Assembly: GCF_000191045.1 (NCBI RefSeq)
Contig: NC_015185.1
Span: forward strand, 1,060,501-1,124,500
From: Desulfurobacterium thermolithotrophum DSM 11699
GTDB lineage: Bacteria > Aquificota > Aquificia > Desulfurobacteriales > Desulfurobacteriaceae
Direction of reading: 5' to 3'
Length of the DNA: 64,000 nucleotides
Shown here one piece after another: positions 63,831-64,000 of the stretch. The notes beneath the pieces were generated by a model. That model was not told where the DNA came from, ran no database searches, and worked only from the letters and a program-made list of their open reading frames with translations. Position 1 is the stretch's first letter. Every line of letters begins with the position of its first letter. Made by a program: the position numbers and the translations under genes.

Positions 63831-64000
63831 TTAAATGGAGTCGATGATTGAGTTGAGAGTTGCACTTGGTCTCATAGCTGCTTCTGCTTTTGCGTCATCT
63901 GGATGGTAGTATCCACCGATATCCTTTGGAGAACCTTCAGTTGCTCTAATTTCTTCTAAGATCTTTTCCTCGTTCTCAATAAGAGCAGCTGCTACAGGTT
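63831..64000 (-). CDS. icd: Isocitrate dehydrogenase, monomeric type (C-terminal end, cut by window)
   Basis: The last 55 codons of a minus-strand gene that continues beyond 64000. The end [31 protein letters not shown] (seen in parts: [25 protein letters not shown]) is the C-terminal signature of the monomeric NADP-type isocitrate dehydrogenase, not the usual homodimeric family. In the reductive TCA cycle it would carboxylate 2-oxoglutarate. It precedes aclB-aclA in the same direction. Confidence 0.85.
   Translation of the reverse strand, partial: PVAAALIENEEKILEEIRATEGSPKDIGGYYHPDDAKAEAAMRPSATLNSIIDSI

Overview
The window reads as one 64-kb piece of an AT-rich bacterial chromosome, most likely a thermophilic, chemolithoautotrophic member of the Aquificota close to Desulfurobacteriaceae (Desulfurobacterium/Thermovibrio). 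This is inferred from the gene set; no database was consulted. The main clues are reductive TCA-cycle enzymes: both ATP-citrate lyase subunits, the end of a monomeric-type isocitrate dehydrogenase, and a four-subunit 2-oxoacid:ferredoxin oxidoreductase. Aquificaceae such as Hydrogenobacter are known to cleave citrate by a two-enzyme route instead. A Gram-negative envelope is shown by BamA, OmpH/Skp, LpxD, LptF/LptG and a porin. Lys-rich proteins, archaeal/thermophile-type TrmI and endonuclease V fit heat adaptation.

Layout. 1-6278 (minus): one tightly packed operon, ybaB-recR-porCDAB-roadblock-MglA-bioB-ydcF (cut by the window edge). 6352-7331: an IS5-like element that has destroyed the start of a pentapeptide-repeat membrane protein gene (remnant to 8887). 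8945-15043: an uptake/activation island with lactate permease, a double-ACT protein, two divergent phenylacetate-CoA-ligase-like enzymes and a porin. 15202-32369 (plus): a long housekeeping run, birA, secDF, lptFG, nfi, ndk, argS, a TatD-radical SAM fusion, nikR, yebC, lytic transglycosylase, trmI, exbB, a PBP and a HIT protein. 32397-39343 (minus): hisE, hisI, ahcY, lpxD, skp, bamA and a sensor kinase. 39406-49760: mixed orientation, gap, cvpA, nadC, pgsA, trmN6, aspC, dksA, speD, bioC, ispG, folB, a diguanylate cyclase and queH. 49791-54512 (minus): tRNA-Gly, a TonB-like protein, an acyltransferase, a SAM hydrolase, mnmG and rsmG. 54563-60475: pepP, hslUV and the tRNA-Phe/tRNA-Leu pair, bracketed by two near-identical IS481-like elements. 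60608-64000 (minus): aclA, aclB and the end of idh.

How it works together. IDH, ACL and POR supply carboxylation, citrate cleavage and acetyl-CoA carboxylation for the reductive TCA cycle. BioB, BioC and BirA cover biotin synthesis and attachment. SecDF, BamA, Skp, LpxD and LptFG build the outer membrane. QueH, MnmG, TrmI and TrmN6 modify tRNA.

The most unusual signal is that both IS481-like copies end exactly 5 bp upstream of the -35 box of a tRNA promoter (tRNA-Gly and tRNA-Phe), in the same orientation, with the transposase frame running out of the element through the -35 box. Only one copy has a target duplication (CCTAC). The other is followed by a GC-rich, strongly folded scar that may be the end of another mobile element.
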